NCBI GenBank assembly: GCA_030424595.1
Contig: JAUHWG010000006.1
Location: 281,058 to 345,057 of the forward strand
DNA: 64,000 nucleotides
Direction of reading: 5' to 3'
Source of the DNA: Polyangia bacterium
Lineage (GTDB): Bacteria; Myxococcota_A; Polyangia; Nannocystales; Nannocystaceae
In this document: positions 63,906 to 64,000 of the stretch, one piece after another
Layout of the letters: each line of letters begins with the position of its first letter
Position numbering within the stretch: position 1 is the first letter of the stretch
Notes under the pieces: model-generated
Databases searched by the model: none
Told to the model about the DNA's origin: nothing
What the model saw: only the letters and a program-made list of their open reading frames with translations
Made by a program: the position numbers and the translations under genes

Positions 63906-64000
63906 GGGGGCTGCGTGGCTCGGCGGGGGCGGGAGGGGCTGCGTGGGTTCTAGGCCGTTCCCGGGGGCTGCGTGGCTCGGCGGGGGCGGGAGGGGCTGCG
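63906..64000 (+). repeat. 57-bp tandem repeat, at least 1.7 copies, cut by window edge
   Basis: Units start at 63906 and 63963 (gggggctgcgtggctcggcg); 38 bases of the second unit are visible and identical. Begins 38 bp after the dispersed element. Confidence 0.85.

Larger units (their letters stand above)
63504..64000. other. Repeat-rich end of window
   Basis: No gene seen. Holds tgg-rich repeats (63508-63535), a 12-bp repeat (63653-63688), the second copy of the dispersed element and a 57-bp tandem repeat. Confidence 0.6.

Overview
The window is GC-rich bacterial chromosome (about 70% GC by eye) and most resembles a Myxococcota member of the Nannocystales type (Nannocystis, Plesiocystis or Enhygromyxa relatives). 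The reasons are the lipoproteins with long Thr/Ser/Asp linkers and Cys-rich CGNG..E.CDDGN repeats, the choice-of-anchor-L type domain, several Ser/Thr kinases with C-terminal PEGA-like domains, an IF3 with a long C-terminal extension, and an FHA-GAF-sigma54 activator. I see no phage, insertion sequence, CRISPR array or rRNA.  Layout. 1-12.6 kb: class II photolyase (cut by the left edge), amidase lipoprotein, fibrinogen-like lipoprotein, GT39-like membrane protein, a repeat-filled intergenic stretch, an amidohydrolase/TSP3/OB lipoprotein, an SPFH pair and a metallophosphoesterase. 12.8-18.6 kb: hutH and, divergently, two Ser/Thr kinases. 18.7-30.5 kb: a tightly spaced minus-strand run (secreted protein, FHA-GAF-sigma54 activator, two lipoproteins, small membrane protein, giant DEAD-box helicase, M14 peptidase), largely joined by 4-base start/stop overlaps. 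30.5-34.8 kb: a third kinase with a duplicated 3' end, and an acyl-CoA ligase. 34.9-45.9 kb: the translation block, tRNA-Val, thrS, infC, rpmI, rplT, pheS, pheT, ihfA, merR-like, tRNA-Pro, surE, apt. 45.9-64 kb: an ABC ATPase downstream of a lipoprotein made only of RND-pump porter domains, an FMN reductase, DprE1/DprE2/UbiA-like genes, dtd, a ceramidase-like lipoprotein, a P450, murJ and two large Cys-rich lipoproteins.  How the genes work together. The translation block is the familiar housekeeping arrangement with clear terminators after tRNA-Val, infC and tRNA-Pro. DprE1, DprE2 and UbiA homologues suggest polyprenyl-phosphoryl-arabinose synthesis, and MurJ handles lipid II. The kinases and the sigma54 activator reflect a signalling-rich lifestyle.  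Most unusual points: (1) the RND-porter lipoprotein with neither transmembrane bundle, next to an ABC ATPase without a permease; (2) a 115-bp dispersed element (5708-5822 and 63753-63867) whose 16-bp outer stem is kept in both copies by a compensatory base-pair change; (3) abundant short tandem repeats between genes, one apparently seeded from the P450 gene end; (4) promoter boxes exactly 9 nt before two start codons, suggesting leaderless mRNAs; (5) strong over-representation of GATC.
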